DNA of 64,000 nt from Saccharopolyspora gregorii (GCF_024734405.1 NZ_CP059556.1:2356001-2420000), one strand, 5' to 3'. Shown: positions 1 through 10,000, numbered from the stretch's first letter. Numbers and translations are program-made. Notes: a model not told the origin generated them from the sequence alone.

Positions 1-37
1 TTCGCGCGCCCACGTTCCACCGCCTTTCCCCCTGACC

Positions 38-59
38 CCGCGCGCTTTCCGGCGCGCGG
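38..59 (+). promoter_or_regulatory. GC hairpin ahead of the sheath gene
   Basis: Perfect 8-base arms (CCGCGCGC at 38-45 and GCGCGCGG at 52-59) enclose a 6-base loop. The hairpin ends where the purine-rich ribosome-site region of the sheath gene begins (GGAGGA, then GGGAGGGG at 66-73). It could be the terminator of an upstream gene outside the window or a 5'-leader structure of the CIS operon. No promoter can be identified in the 74 bases available. Confidence 0.35.
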
Positions 60-74
60 AGGAATGGGAGGGGC

Positions 75-1922
75 ATGCCGACGAACACGTCCTATCCAGG
101 TGTCCACGTCGAGGAGATCCCGAGCAGCGCGCGCACCATCTCCACCGTCACCACCTCGGTGACCGCGTTCGTCGGGCACACCCGCCGCGGACCGCTGAAC
201 GAGCCGGTCCGGGTGACCAGCTTCGCCGAGTTCGAGCGCCGCTTCGGCGGGCTGACCTCGCGCGGCGCGCTCGGCTACGCGGTGCACCAGTTCTTCGCCA
301 ACGGCGGCACGATCGCGCTCGTCGTGCGCGTCGCCGCCCGCGGTACCGGCAAGGCCGCCTCGGTGGTGCTGCACGCCGGCGACCGGCGCAAGGACTGCCC
401 GGTGCTGGCGGTGCACGCGAAGGAACCCGGGGCGTGGGGCAACGGCCTGCACGTCACCGTCGACCACGACACGAACCGCCCGGAGGAGACGTTCAACCTG
501 CACGTCGCCGACGCGCGGGTCGGGGTCCGCGAAGCCTTCGGCGGCCTGTCGCTGGAGCCCGGGCACGGCCGGTACGCGGAGACCGCGGTGAACTCGTCCT
601 CGGCGCTGATCCGCGTCGAAGTGCTGGATTCGGGGCTGCCCGCCGCGAGCGGCACCGTCTCCCGCCCGTTCGACGGCGAGCTGCCGGACCTGGGCGTGGA
701 GCTCACCGCGAAGATCGGCGACGTGGAGCGGGACTTCACGCTCTACGAGGAGGACGTGGACGGCGAGGCGCCGTGCACCGTCGCCGAACTGGCGCTGCTG
801 CTGGAGCGCAAGCTGCGCTCGCTGCCGGACGCCCCGGGCAAGCGCGCGTTCGCGGGGGCGACCGTCACCGCGTTCGGCGACCGGCTGCAGACCGTCGCCG
901 GTTCCACCGACCCGGCCGACGAGGTCCGGTTCCGCGGCGAGTGCGCCGGGGACCTCGGGCTCGACGAGACGGTGCGCCCGCCGGTGTTCCCGCTGGAGTG
1001 CGGGGAGGACGGCGACCCGCCCGGACCGCGCGACCTCATCGGCAGCGAGGCGCGCAAGACCGGGTTGCAGGCGTTGCGCGACGTGGACGACGTGAACCTG
1101 CTGGCGCTGCCCGAACTCGCCGGCTACGAGTCCACTGAGGACGTGCTGGTGGTGCTCACCGCGGCCGACCGGATCTGCCGCGAGCGCCGGATCTTCCTGC
1201 TGGTGGACGCGCCGTCAGCGTGGTCCGGGGTGGATGCGGTGCGCGCCGGCATCGCCGCGTTCGACCCGGTGCGCAGCGACCACGCTGGCCTGTTCTTCCC
1301 GCACCTGCAGCTGGTCGACCCGCTGTCCGGGCGGCTGCGGTCCTTCCCGCCGTGCGGGGCGGTCGCCGGGGTCATCGCCCGCACCGATGCCGAGCGCGGC
1401 GTGTGGAAGGCGCCGGCGGGGACCGAGGCGAAGCTGCTCGGGGTGCGGTCGCCGTCGGTGCGGCTCACCGACCGGGAGAGCGGGCTGCTCAACCCGCTCG
1501 GGGTGAACTGCCTGCGCAGCTTCCCCGTGGTGGGCGCGGTCGTGTGGGGCGCGCGGACCCTCGCGGGTTCGGATGCGGCCGACTCGGAGTGGAAGTACCT
1601 GCCGGTGCGGCGGCTGGCGCTGCACGTGGAGGAGAGCCTGCGCCGCGGCCTGCAGTGGGCGGTGTTCGAACCGAACACCGAACAGCTGTGGCAGCAGATC
1701 CGGCTCAACGCATCCGCCTACCTGCACACCCTGTTCCGGCAGGGCGCGTTCCAGGGCGGCACGCCCCGCGAGGCGTACTTCGTCAAGTGCGACGCCGACA
1801 CCACCACGCAGGAGGACGTCGATCGCGGAGTCGTCAACGTCGTCGTCGGCATCGCCCCGACGAAGCCCGCCGAGTTCGTGATCGTGACCATCCAGCAGTT
1901 CGCCGGCCTCCCGCAGGCGTAG
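75..1922 (+). CDS. Contractile injection system sheath protein
   Basis: This is the subunit that polymerises around the inner tube and contracts to drive it through a target barrier (Afp2-4/Pvc2-4, Streptomyces Cis2 and T4 gp18 family). The 615 residues include an N-terminal start typical of tail sheaths (SYPGVHVEEIPS, residues 6-17) followed by a TSVTAFVGHT strand. The C-terminal domain, about residues 515-612, has the conserved pattern with RRLALHVEESLRRGLQWAVF, FEPN and the final VGIAPTKPAEFV strand. The middle is the variable, surface-exposed insertion. The ATG is preceded by GGGAGGGG. It is followed after 18 bases by the tube gene, the usual sheath-tube order. Only one sheath gene is visible; Afp and PVC carry several paralogues, whereas actinobacterial systems usually have one. 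Confidence 0.95.
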   Translation: MPTNTSYPGVHVEEIPSSARTISTVTTSVTAFVGHTRRGPLNEPVRVTSFAEFERRFGGLTSRGALGYAVHQFFANGGTIALVVRVAARGTGKAASVVLHAGDRRKDCPVLAVHAKEPGAWGNGLHVTVDHDTNRPEETFNLHVADARVGVREAFGGLSLEPGHGRYAETAVNSSSALIRVEVLDSGLPAASGTVSRPFDGELPDLGVELTAKIGDVERDFTLYEEDVDGEAPCTVAELALLLERKLRSLPDAPGKRAFAGATVTAFGDRLQTVAGSTDPADEVRFRGECAGDLGLDETVRPPVFPLECGEDGDPPGPRDLIGSEARKTGLQALRDVDDVNLLALPELAGYESTEDVLVVLTAADRICRERRIFLLVDAPSAWSGVDAVRAGIAAFDPVRSDHAGLFFPHLQLVDPLSGRLRSFPPCGAVAGVIARTDAERGVWKAPAGTEAKLLGVRSPSVRLTDRESGLLNPLGVNCLRSFPVVGAVVWGARTLAGSDAADSEWKYLPVRRLALHVEESLRRGLQWAVFEPNTEQLWQQIRLNASAYLHTLFRQGAFQGGTPREAYFVKCDADTTTQEDVDRGVVNVVVGIAPTKPAEFVIVTIQQFAGLPQA

Positions 1923-1940
1923 CGAACCGGAGGAGTGAGC

Positions 1941-2465
1941 ATGGCCGAGTTCCAGATCAACGCCCACCGCTTCGACCCGTACAAGAACTTCAAGTTCCTC
2001 GTCCTCTGGGACGGGCGCACGGTGGCGGGCGTCAGCAAGATCAGCCCGTTGAAGCGCACCACCGAGGTGGTCAAGCACCGCCACGGTGGCGATCCGAGTT
2101 CCCCGCGCAAGGCGCCGGGCCGCTCCGAGTTCGAGGGCATCACCTTGGAGCGCGGGGTCACCCACGACCCCGAGTTCGACCGGTGGGCCAACAAGGTCTG
2201 GCAGGTCGGCGCCGGGCTCGGGTCGGAGGTGTCGCTCGCGGACTTCCGCAAGGACATCGTCATCCAGCTGCTCAACGAGGCCGGCCAGGTCGCCGTCTCG
2301 CACAAGCTGTACCGCACCTGGCCCAGCGAGTACCAGGTGCTGGGCGAGCTGGACGCGAACGCGAACGCGGTGGCGATCCAGAGCCTGAAGCTGGAGTGCG
2401 AGGGCTGGGAGCGGGACTACGAGGTGCCGGAGCCGACGGAACCGGCGTTCACCAATCCCGCCTAG
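1941..2465 (+). CDS. Contractile injection system inner tube protein
   Basis: This is the inner tube subunit (phage tail tube gp19 superfamily; Afp1/Afp5, Pvc1, Cis1), which stacks as hexameric rings inside the sheath and holds or carries cargo. It has 174 residues. The N-terminus with DPYKNFKFLVLWDGRTVAGV, the central FEGITLERGVTHDPEF segment (a family hallmark) and the C-terminal WPSEYQVLGELDANANAVAI are all readable. I chose the ATG at 1941 over an in-frame GTG six bases earlier because GGAGGAG lies at the right distance only from the ATG. One tube gene is seen. It lies directly after the sheath gene and is probably co-translated from the same message. Confidence 0.93.
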   Translation: MAEFQINAHRFDPYKNFKFLVLWDGRTVAGVSKISPLKRTTEVVKHRHGGDPSSPRKAPGRSEFEGITLERGVTHDPEFDRWANKVWQVGAGLGSEVSLADFRKDIVIQLLNEAGQVAVSHKLYRTWPSEYQVLGELDANANAVAIQSLKLECEGWERDYEVPEPTEPAFTNPA

Positions 2466-2503
2466 CTGCACTGCGGACGACGGTTCGGCGGGAGGAGTAC
2501 CGG

Positions 2504-3235
2504 GTGGTGGTGACGGGACCGGCGGAGCTGCTGGCCGCCTGGGAAGCGGGGTTGGCGCGGCGCGCGGCCGGGCGGGCGGAAGTGCTGCATCGCGCGGCGC
2601 GGCCGGAGGCGTCGGTGGCGCACCTCGACGCGGAACCGCTCGGGGCGCGGGTGGCGGACCTGCTGGTGCTGCGCCGGGCGCTGTTCGGCGAGCGGATGCA
2701 GGTGCTGCTGGAGTGCGCCGCGTGCGGCGAGGTCGTCGAGTTCGACCTGGACGCGCGCGGCCTCGCCGACCACCCGCGGCCCACCGGTGATCCGCTGCGG
2801 GTCGTCGACGACGGGATCGAGGTCGAGTTCCGGTTGCCGACGGCCGCCGACCTGGACGCGGCGGCCACCGCACCGGCCGAGCAGCGCGGCGCGTGGTTGC
2901 TGGCCCGCTGCACGCTCTCCGCCGAACACGACGGCGAACCGGTCGAACCGGCAGACCTGCCGGAGCGGGTGCGGCGGCGGATGGCGGAGCTCGCCGAGCA
3001 GGCCGATCCGGCGGCGGACCTGGCGGTGACCGTGCACTGCCCGCACTGCGGGGGCGGTACGCCGACGGTGCTCGACGTGGCCGAATTCCTGTGGGCGGAA
3101 CTGGATTCGTGGTCCCGGGACGTGCTGCTGGACGTGCACCTGCTCGCCGCCGCCTACGGGTGGAGCGAACCGCAGATCCTGGCGCTCAGTCCGCTTCGGC
3201 GGCGCTACTACCTGGAGTTGTGCGCTGATGCCTGA
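2504..3235 (+). CDS. T4-type baseplate hub assembly chaperone-like protein
   Basis: This 243-residue protein occupies the slot after the tube gene where actinobacterial eCIS operons carry a member of the T4 baseplate hub/chaperone family (Pfam T4_baseplate, PF12322). The role is inferred from that family: helping assemble the hub without necessarily staying in the particle. Two CxxC pairs, Cys71/Cys74 and Cys179/Cys182, could form one zinc ribbon. The C-terminus (WSRDVLLDVHLLAAAYGWSE, then ALSPLRRRYYLEL) is the most family-like part. The start is the first of three consecutive GTG codons, six bases after GGAGGAG. The 3' end overlaps the next ATG by eight bases, suggesting coupled translation. 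Confidence 0.75.
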   Translation: MVVTGPAELLAAWEAGLARRAAGRAEVLHRAARPEASVAHLDAEPLGARVADLLVLRRALFGERMQVLLECAACGEVVEFDLDARGLADHPRPTGDPLRVVDDGIEVEFRLPTAADLDAAATAPAEQRGAWLLARCTLSAEHDGEPVEPADLPERVRRRMAELAEQADPAADLAVTVHCPHCGGGTPTVLDVAEFLWAELDSWSRDVLLDVHLLAAAYGWSEPQILALSPLRRRYYLELCADA

Positions 3236-3890
3236 TTTCTTCGACCGGCTGGCCGCCCGGCACGATCCGGCGGCGGTGCGGCTGCGCCCCCGGCTGCCGG
3301 GGCCGTTCGAGCGGGTGGACTCGCTGCCGGACGCGGCACCGGAGGCCGAATCTCCCGTAGCGGCGCGGGTTCCGGCTCCGGTGCTGCGGGAGCGCGAGGT
3401 GCGGCGGGTGGAGCGGGAGGTGCACCGCACCGACCGGATCACCGTGGTGCGCACCGAATCCCCGGCCGCCGAACCGCCACCGCGACCGGAAGCCGCACCG
3501 CGGCGGGACGAGGCCGAACCGGTGGCGAGGCTGGTGCCGCCGGCGGACGTCACCCCGGCGCCCGAACCGCAACGCCCGGCCCGGGAGAACGCGCCGGGCG
3601 AGCCCGAACCCGTGCGGGAGCGTGGTGGCTCGCTGCGCCCGGTGGCCGCCACCCCGGCCCCGGCCGAATCCCCGCGCACCCGGATCGCCGCCGCTGCTGC
3701 GGCACCGCGCACCGCGCCCGCGTCCCGCCGCCGGACGCCCGCATCCGCGGAACCGGCCGTGCGGGTGGAGATCGGGCGCCTCCAGGTCAGCGCCGCCGCA
3801 CCGCAGCGCCCGCCGGAACGGCAGCGCGCGGGCCGCCGCGCGCCTGCGGTGAACCTGGCCGACTACCTCGACGAGCGGGCGGGTTCATGA
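3228..3890 (+). CDS. Pro/Ala/Arg-rich CIS-operon protein of unknown function
   Basis: The 220-residue protein is dominated by Pro, Ala, Arg and Glu and is probably disordered between residues 35 and 175. Two short ends look folded: the N-terminal MPDFFDRLAARHDP and the C-terminal VEIGRLQVSAAAP plus NLADYLDER. I recall a similar VxIGRxxVxA motif with a terminal DYL tail in small proteins encoded next to DUF4255 genes in eCIS and related phage-like loci, which supports a real, conserved gene. The function is unknown; a scaffold or assembly peptide is only a guess. It overlaps both neighbours (8 bases upstream, 4 downstream), so it is embedded in the structural operon. Confidence 0.7.
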   Translation: MPDFFDRLAARHDPAAVRLRPRLPGPFERVDSLPDAAPEAESPVAARVPAPVLREREVRRVEREVHRTDRITVVRTESPAAEPPPRPEAAPRRDEAEPVARLVPPADVTPAPEPQRPARENAPGEPEPVRERGGSLRPVAATPAPAESPRTRIAAAAAAPRTAPASRRRTPASAEPAVRVEIGRLQVSAAAPQRPPERQRAGRRAPAVNLADYLDERAGS

Positions 3891-4891
3891 GCAACGCACT
3901 GGCCATCGCCACGGTCACGCAGGCCCTCGCGCTGCTGATCGAGAGCAACCTGCGGCCCGAGATCGACTTCGCGGTGTCGGTGGAGACCCGCAAGCCACCG
4001 GCCGAGCCGCCGACCGAGCCGACGATCACGGTGTTCCTGTACCAGGTGGCGCCGAACCCGTCGATGCGCAACACCGACCTGCCCAGCCGCGCCTCCGGCG
4101 GCGGGCTGCTGGCCCGGCCCACGGCGGCGCTGGACCTGCACTACCTGATCAGCGCCTACGGCGAGGAGACCGAGCTGGTGGGGCAGCGGTTGATCGGCTG
4201 CGTGGTGCGAACCCTGCAGGAGATCCCGGTGCTGCCCCGCGAACTGCTGGTGGAGGCGGCCTCGCGGCCGTACCTGGCGGGCAGCGACCTGGCGGAGTCG
4301 GCGCAGCGGGTGCGGTTCTCGCCGATCCAGATGGACACCGACGAGACCTCGAAGTTGTGGGGGATGCTGCACCAGACGCCGTACGCGCTGTCCACGACCT
4401 ACCAGGGTTCGCTGGTGCTGATCGAGGGCCGCGAGGAGCCGGTGCCGCCGAAACCGGTGCGGCAGGTCGTGCCGACGGCGCGGCCGTTCGAGCCTGCGGA
4501 CACCCGTGGTGGAGCGGCGGAATCCGCCGGCGGCGAGGAGTCGGCCGAGCCGCCGGAGGCGACCGGGCCGGAGCCGGAGCGGGCGTCCGGGACCGAGCGG
4601 GCGTCCGGGACCGAGCGAGCAGCCGCGCCGGAGCAGGCGTCGGAACCCGGCGCGGCGAAGCCGAAGCGGCGCACCACCACGTCGAAGCGGTCCGGCACCG
4701 CGAAGCGCACGGGCGGCACCACCGCGACCAAGCGCACGAGCGGCACCACCGGAGCGAAGAGCACCAGCAGCACCACCGGAGCGAAGCGCGGCCGCACGAG
4801 CTCGACGCGCGAAACCCGCACTTCCCCTTCCGTCGAGCCGGGATCCAGCGAACAGTCCACTTCGGACGGCGATCGTGATGGTCAGGGCTGA
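3887..4891 (+). CDS. DUF4255 tail-terminator protein with low-complexity tail
   Basis: The N-terminal ~190 residues match the DUF4255 (Pvc16/Afp16 N-terminal) family, which caps the distal end of tube and sheath and fixes particle length. Family-like segments are NALAIATVTQALALLIE, TVFLYQVAPNPSMRNTDLP, LDLHYLISAYGEE and LVGQRLIGCVVRTLQE. Residues ~200-334 are a Ser/Thr/Arg/Lys/Ala/Glu-rich extension with short repeats (ASGTERASGTER; SGTTGAK then STTGAK) encoded by near-tandem DNA repeats around 4,587-4,625 and 4,735-4,795. Such a basic, threonine-rich tail is not needed for the cap fold; it may be flexible decoration or slippage-prone expansion. The ATG overlaps the preceding stop by four bases. 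Confidence 0.88.
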   Translation: MSNALAIATVTQALALLIESNLRPEIDFAVSVETRKPPAEPPTEPTITVFLYQVAPNPSMRNTDLPSRASGGGLLARPTAALDLHYLISAYGEETELVGQRLIGCVVRTLQEIPVLPRELLVEAASRPYLAGSDLAESAQRVRFSPIQMDTDETSKLWGMLHQTPYALSTTYQGSLVLIEGREEPVPPKPVRQVVPTARPFEPADTRGGAAESAGGEESAEPPEATGPEPERASGTERASGTERAAAPEQASEPGAAKPKRRTTTSKRSGTAKRTGGTTATKRTSGTTGAKSTSSTTGAKRGRTSSTRETRTSPSVEPGSSEQSTSDGDRDGQG

Positions 4892-4924
4892 TCCGGTGCG
4901 CGACGAGCGGAGAGGGGACGCGGG

Positions 4925-6811
4925 ATGACCGAGGAACGCGCCGCGGCGGACTCGGCGCTGGCGGCCGCGGTGCGCGCGGTGCTGGCCGCGCTCGAAGCGC
5001 ACGCCGGTGGCGAGATCGCCGAACACGCCGTCCCGCCGGTGCCCGAGCTGGAGGCGCTGGCCGGCTGCTTCGGCCTGAGCACCTTCGAACGCGAGGTGCT
5101 GCTGCTGTGCGCGGCGATGGAGCTGGACGCGGGCACGGCGGGCCGGTGCGCGGCGGCGAGCGGCTCGGCCCGCGCGCACCCCACGTTCTCCCTCGCGCTG
5201 GCCGCGTTGAGCGAGCCGCACTGGAGCGCGCTGACGCCGGTGTCGCCGCTGCGCCGCTGGCGGCTGGTGGAGCTGGACGAGCAGGCCGGGTTGACCACCG
5301 GCCGGTTGCGGATCGACGAGCGGGTGCTGCACTTCCTGCTCGGCTCCCCGTACCTCGATGCGCGGCTGCACGGCCTGCTGCGCCGCGTCCCGGAGCCGGG
5401 GCGGCTACCCGCCTCCTACCGGGACGCCGCGGAGCGGATCGCGTCGAGCTGGGCGGACGGCGACGCGGAGACCGCGTTGCGCGTGGAGCTGGTCGGCGGC
5501 GACGCGCGCACCCGCGCGGACCTGGCGGCCGCCGCCGCGGACGCCTGCGACCTGGGCCTGTACGCGCTGTCCGCGGCGGACGTGCCGGACGATCCGGCGG
5601 AGCGGGACCTGCTGGCCCGGCTGTGGCAGCGGGAGGCGGTGCTGCTGCCCGCCGCGCTGCTGCTGGAGGTGGACGAGCAGACCCGGGAGCAGCTGGCGGC
5701 GGCGGAGGCGTTCGTGGAGTCGGCGGCCGTGCCGCTGGTGATCGGCAGCGTCGAACCGCGCCCGAGCTCCCGCGCCCGCGGTGCGCGGATCACGGTGCCC
5801 GGGCTGGACGACGCCGAGCAGTTCGAGCTGTGGCGCGGCGCGTTCGGCGAGCTCGCCGACTCGGACGTCGGCGACCTGGTCGCCCAGTTCTCGCTGCCGC
5901 CGCACGTGGTGGTCTCCGCGGCCGCGACCGTGCGGGGGACCGCGGACGGCGACCTGGCGCAGGCGGCGTGGCGGGCCGGCCTGGAGCAGGCCCGGATGGG
6001 GCTGGACGAGCTGGGCAGGCGCATCGAACCGGCGGCGGGCTGGGGCGATCTGGTGCTGCCGGAGCGGCAGCTGCGGGTGTTGCGCGAGGTCGTCGCGCAC
6101 GTGCGGCAGCGCGCCACCGTGCACCACGACTGGGGTTTCTCCGCGACGCTGCGCCGCGGCTTGGGCGTGACGGCGCTGTTCGCGGGCGGTTCCGGCACCG
6201 GCAAGACGCTCACCGCCGAGGTGATGGCCCGCGAACTGGGCCTGGACCTGTTCGTCATCGACCTGTCGCAGGTGGTCAGCAAGTACATCGGCGAGACGGA
6301 GAAGAACCTGCGCAAGGTCTTCGACGCGGCCGAGCGCGGCGGTGCGCTGCTGCTGTTCGACGAGGCGGACGCGCTGTTCGGCAAGCGCAGCGAGGTCAAG
6401 GACAGCCACGACCGCTACGCGAACCTGGAGGTCAGCTACCTGCTGATGCGGATGGAGGCATACCGGGGCCTGGCGATCCTCACCACGAACATGAAGAAGG
6501 CACTGGACTCGGCCTTCCTGCGCCGCATTCGCTTCGTGGTGGACTTCCCGTTCCCCGGTGAGGCGGAGCGCGCCGAGATCTGGCGGCGCGTGGTGCCGGA
6601 GCAGGCACCGGTGAAGGACCTCGACCCGGAGCTGCTGGCGCAGCTGACGGTGGCGGGCGGTTCGATCCGCAACATCGCGCTGTCCGGCGCGTTCCTCGCC
6701 GCCGAGGACGGCGAACCGGTGCAGATGCGGCACATGCTCGCTGCCGCGCACACCGAGTACCGCAAGCTGGAGCGGTCCCTGACGCCCTCGGAGGTGCGGG
6801 GATGGGTGTGA
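4925..6811 (+). CDS. CIS-associated AAA+ ATPase (Afp15/Pvc15-like)
   Basis: This 628-residue ATPase is of the kind encoded in nearly all eCIS loci. The N-terminal ~380 residues form the winged-helix/degenerate-ATPase half typical of these proteins. The C-terminal half is an active AAA+ module with Walker A GGSGTGKT near residue 425, Walker B LLLFDEADALFGKRSEVKDS near 475-495, and a sensor/arginine-finger region SAFLRRIRFVVDFPFP. The family is thought to act in cargo loading or particle assembly rather than as part of the finished particle; that is known from Afp/PVC and inferred here. It starts at an ATG 33 bases after the DUF4255 stop and overlaps the next small gene by ten bases. Confidence 0.93.
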   Translation: MTEERAAADSALAAAVRAVLAALEAHAGGEIAEHAVPPVPELEALAGCFGLSTFEREVLLLCAAMELDAGTAGRCAAASGSARAHPTFSLALAALSEPHWSALTPVSPLRRWRLVELDEQAGLTTGRLRIDERVLHFLLGSPYLDARLHGLLRRVPEPGRLPASYRDAAERIASSWADGDAETALRVELVGGDARTRADLAAAAADACDLGLYALSAADVPDDPAERDLLARLWQREAVLLPAALLLEVDEQTREQLAAAEAFVESAAVPLVIGSVEPRPSSRARGARITVPGLDDAEQFELWRGAFGELADSDVGDLVAQFSLPPHVVVSAAATVRGTADGDLAQAAWRAGLEQARMGLDELGRRIEPAAGWGDLVLPERQLRVLREVVAHVRQRATVHHDWGFSATLRRGLGVTALFAGGSGTGKTLTAEVMARELGLDLFVIDLSQVVSKYIGETEKNLRKVFDAAERGGALLLFDEADALFGKRSEVKDSHDRYANLEVSYLLMRMEAYRGLAILTTNMKKALDSAFLRRIRFVVDFPFPGEAERAEIWRRVVPEQAPVKDLDPELLAQLTVAGGSIRNIALSGAFLAAEDGEPVQMRHMLAAAHTEYRKLERSLTPSEVRGWV

Positions 6812-7065
6812 ACGTGCACATCGGCGAGCTGGTGCTGGACGGGTTCGACGGCGTCGACCCGGACCGGGTCGCGGTCGCGTTTCAGGCGGAGCTGACCCGG
6901 CTGGTGGAGCAGCGCGGCGTGCCGCTCGCCGCGTGGGGTCCGCGCCAGGTGGACGGCATCGCGGACCTGCCGCCGCTGCCCGCGACCACTTCACCGGCCC
7001 GGTTGGGCGAGGCGCTGGCGCGGTCGGTGCACGCCGGTCTCAGCGGCAGGGGGCGGCCCGGATGA
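6802..7065 (+). CDS. Small CIS-operon protein between ATPase and DUF4157 genes
   Basis: This 87-residue, acidic and leucine-rich protein (VNVHIGELVLDGFDGVDP at the start, then VAFQAELTRLVEQRG) lies in the position where eCIS loci often carry a short conserved protein. It begins inside the ATPase gene and its stop overlaps the ATG of the DUF4157 gene by four bases, which suggests it is coupled to production of the large effector. There is no signal peptide or membrane segment. The name is unknown; a chaperone-like or adaptor role for the adjacent DUF4157 protein is a plausible inference from position only. Confidence 0.75.
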   Translation: MGVNVHIGELVLDGFDGVDPDRVAVAFQAELTRLVEQRGVPLAAWGPRQVDGIADLPPLPATTSPARLGEALARSVHAGLSGRGRPG

Positions 7066-10000
7066 GCGCACCCGTCCCGGCCCGGCAGTCCCGTTCGACG
7101 CAGGATTCCCGGCGCCGCAAGCGGAAGAACCGCACCGCGGACCGGGCCCCGGAGCCGAAGGAGATCGTCAGCGGCGCCGGCCAGCCCCTCGACGAGAGCA
7201 CCCGTCGCGAGCTGGAGGAATCGCTCGGCCACGACTTCAGCCGCGTCCGCCTGCACACCGACCGCGATTCCGGCGAGCTCGCGCAGGACCTCGGCGCGGA
7301 TGCGGTGGCGGTGGGCCAGGACGTGCTGTTCGCGCCCGGGAAGTTCCGGCCCGGCACGGCCGAGGGCACCCGGCTGCTCGCGCACGAACTCCTGCACACC
7401 GTGCAGAACCCGCACGGGCTCGGCGCCCTGCGCGCGGGCCGCGAGCTGGGGGCGGTGAGCCTGCCGCAGCAGGCGATCGAACGCGAAGCCGAGTCCACTT
7501 CGGATCCCGCCGGAGTGCGCCCCGGGCAGGCCACGCCCGGCTGGTTGCGCTACGCGACCGTGGACGCCGACCGCCGCCGCGCCGAGGAGCTGGACCCGGT
7601 GACGATGATCGACCGGCTCGCCAACGGCATCCAGCGCTCGCTGCGCGGTGATCCGGAGGACCGGTCCAAGCGCACCCGGAAGCGGCTCGCGCGGCTCCCC
7701 GAGGACGTCCTCGACGTGGTGCTGGACCGGCTGGAGTCGCGGCTGCTCAGCTCCGAGCACGAACGCGTCCTGGACCTCCTGGACGAGGTGGAGGCGGACC
7801 CGGACCTGGAACCCGGCGCGATGGCGACTCCGGCGGTCGAACCGGACGCGAGCGCCGAGGTGCTGGCCGAACGCGAAGAGCAGCAGCAGGAGACCGACCG
7901 GCAGCGCGAATCCGAGCAGCAGCCGCCCGAAGCCACCGGACCGGAGAAGGAGCAGGAGGTTCCCGGCGGGGCCGACGGCGGGACGCCGGAGAACGCGGGG
8001 CCGGAGGCCGCGGCACCGGAGCAGGACGCGGCGGCGGGGGAGCAGGAGTCGGCGGAGCCCGCTGCCGAGCAGGACTCGGAGGAATCCGCCGCGGACACCG
8101 CGGAATCCGAGGAGCAGGGCGCCGAGCAGCAGCCGGAAGGCGAGCAGGCCGCTGACGAGAAGGGCGCTGACGAGGAAGCCTCTGACGAGAAGGGCTCCGA
8201 GGACAAGGGCGAGGACGAGCAGGCCGAGCAGGACGAGAAGGCGGCGGGCGAGGAGGAGAGCGCCGAGCAGGACTCGGCGGCGAAGAACCGCCCCGACGCC
8301 ATCGACCCCCTCGCGGCGAAGCCGAAGGACCGGCAGCAGGACGTCGATCCCTCCCCGGAGCAGGCGGGCAAGGACACCCAGCTCGCCGGTGCCGTCGACT
8401 CCCTGGACGGCGCCCGCAACCAGGACGTGCTCGGCCCGGAGGAGGAACCGGACTCGGAGGCGCACGGCGGCGACTCGGAGGTCGAGGTCGGCGGCGAGGA
8501 GAAGAGCGCCTGGGACGTGAAGCTCGCCCCCGAGGACTTCTTGCCCGAGCAGGACCTGGACGTCTCCGGCGTGCCGACCGCGGACAAGCTGGAACCGGGC
8601 GCCGCACCGCCGCCGATGCCGTCCTTCCCCGCGCCACCGCCGACGAAGGCCGAGCAGGTCCAGGCGGAACGCGACGCGGAGGACACCGAGGACGAGGCGG
8701 CCGAAGCGGAACCGGCGGAGGCAGAACCGGAGGAGCAGGCCGAACCGGACCCGTCGATCACCACCGAGGGCACGCCGGACGCAGCCGGCCTGGCGACCCT
8801 CGCCGCGGACAAGGCCGCCGAGAAGCAACCCGGCGCGGCGGCGAAGCCCACCGATCCGAAGGCGGGCGCGGATCCCGAAGCGGGCCCCGCTGAGGCGCAA
8901 CGCCTCGCCCAGGAGGCCCCGGGCAAGACGGAGGGTGCGAAGGACGAACCCGGCGGCGCCGTCAAGGAATCCGCGGCGAAGGAGGAGAAGGACGGCGCGG
9001 ACAAGGGCGGCAAGGATTCGGGCGGCAAGGATTCGGCGGGCGGGGCCGAGAAGGGCGGCGAGCAGCCGGGCAAGGGCGGGAAACCGGACCAGGACGCGCA
9101 GGGCGGGGGCACCGAGTCCGAGAAGTCCGCAGCCGGCGGCGAGGATTCCGGCGGCGCAGCGGGCGCGAAGAGCACCGACGATGCGGAATCACCTTCTGCA
9201 GCGAGGGATTCGCACACCACCGGCGGCACCGAGCCGACGAACGAATCGAGCACCGGTGCCGAACCGCCCGAGCAGGAGCCCGCGTCCGCGAAGCAGAGCT
9301 CCGCCCCCGCTCCGGCGGCGACCGGCGAGGCCCCGAAACCCACGTCGGAACCGACGGCCAGAGCGGCGAAACCGACCTCCGCAGCCGCCCAGAAGACCGA
9401 GCAGGCGGCTCCGGAACCCGAACAGGCCAAGCCGGCGCCCGCCGCGCCGAAGGCCGGACCCGCTCCGGCCGCCCCGCGCTCCGGCGGCGGCGGGAAGGCG
9501 GCCAAGGGCGGCGGCGCGAAGGCGAAGAAGAAGGCGCAGGCGGCCCCGAACCTCTCCCAGGTGTCCCCGGAAGCGGGCTTGCGCACGGCGTCCGGCCTGA
9601 AACCGCACGTGGCGCTGCAGGCGATGGGCGGGGTGGACGGCGCCGTGGACCGCACGGTCGGCGACGAGCACCAGCAGCTCGCCGCCGATCCACCGTCGAT
9701 GCAGCGCCCGTCCGGTGCTCCGCAGACCGCGAGCGGTGCCCCGGACACCGATGCCCCCGCCGAGTACTCCCAGGACGAGGCCGCGAAGTCCGACGCCCCC
9801 GAGAGCAAGGACGCCGAGGTCAAGGGCGAGAAGAAGCCGGAGGGCCCGATCCCCGCCGAGGAGGTGGAGGAACCGGACGGCTGGGACACGTTCCTGATGG
9901 GCGCGGGCTACGTCATCGGTTGGCTCGGTGAGAAGGTCGGCTTCGACGTCTCCCCGGAGGACCTGGCCGCCCAGTTCGCCGGGATGCCCACCGAGGACGA

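Noticed and set aside
4735-4800. Short near-tandem DNA repeats considered as a CRISPR-like array
   Set aside because: The units lie in frame within a coding tail, are too short and contiguous, and have no unique spacers or cas genes nearby.
8100-9560. Glu/Lys/Ala-rich repetitive stretch considered as a frameshifted or chimeric gene
   Set aside because: The frame stays open with steady actinomycete codon bias, and low-complexity linkers are common in DUF4157 proteins.
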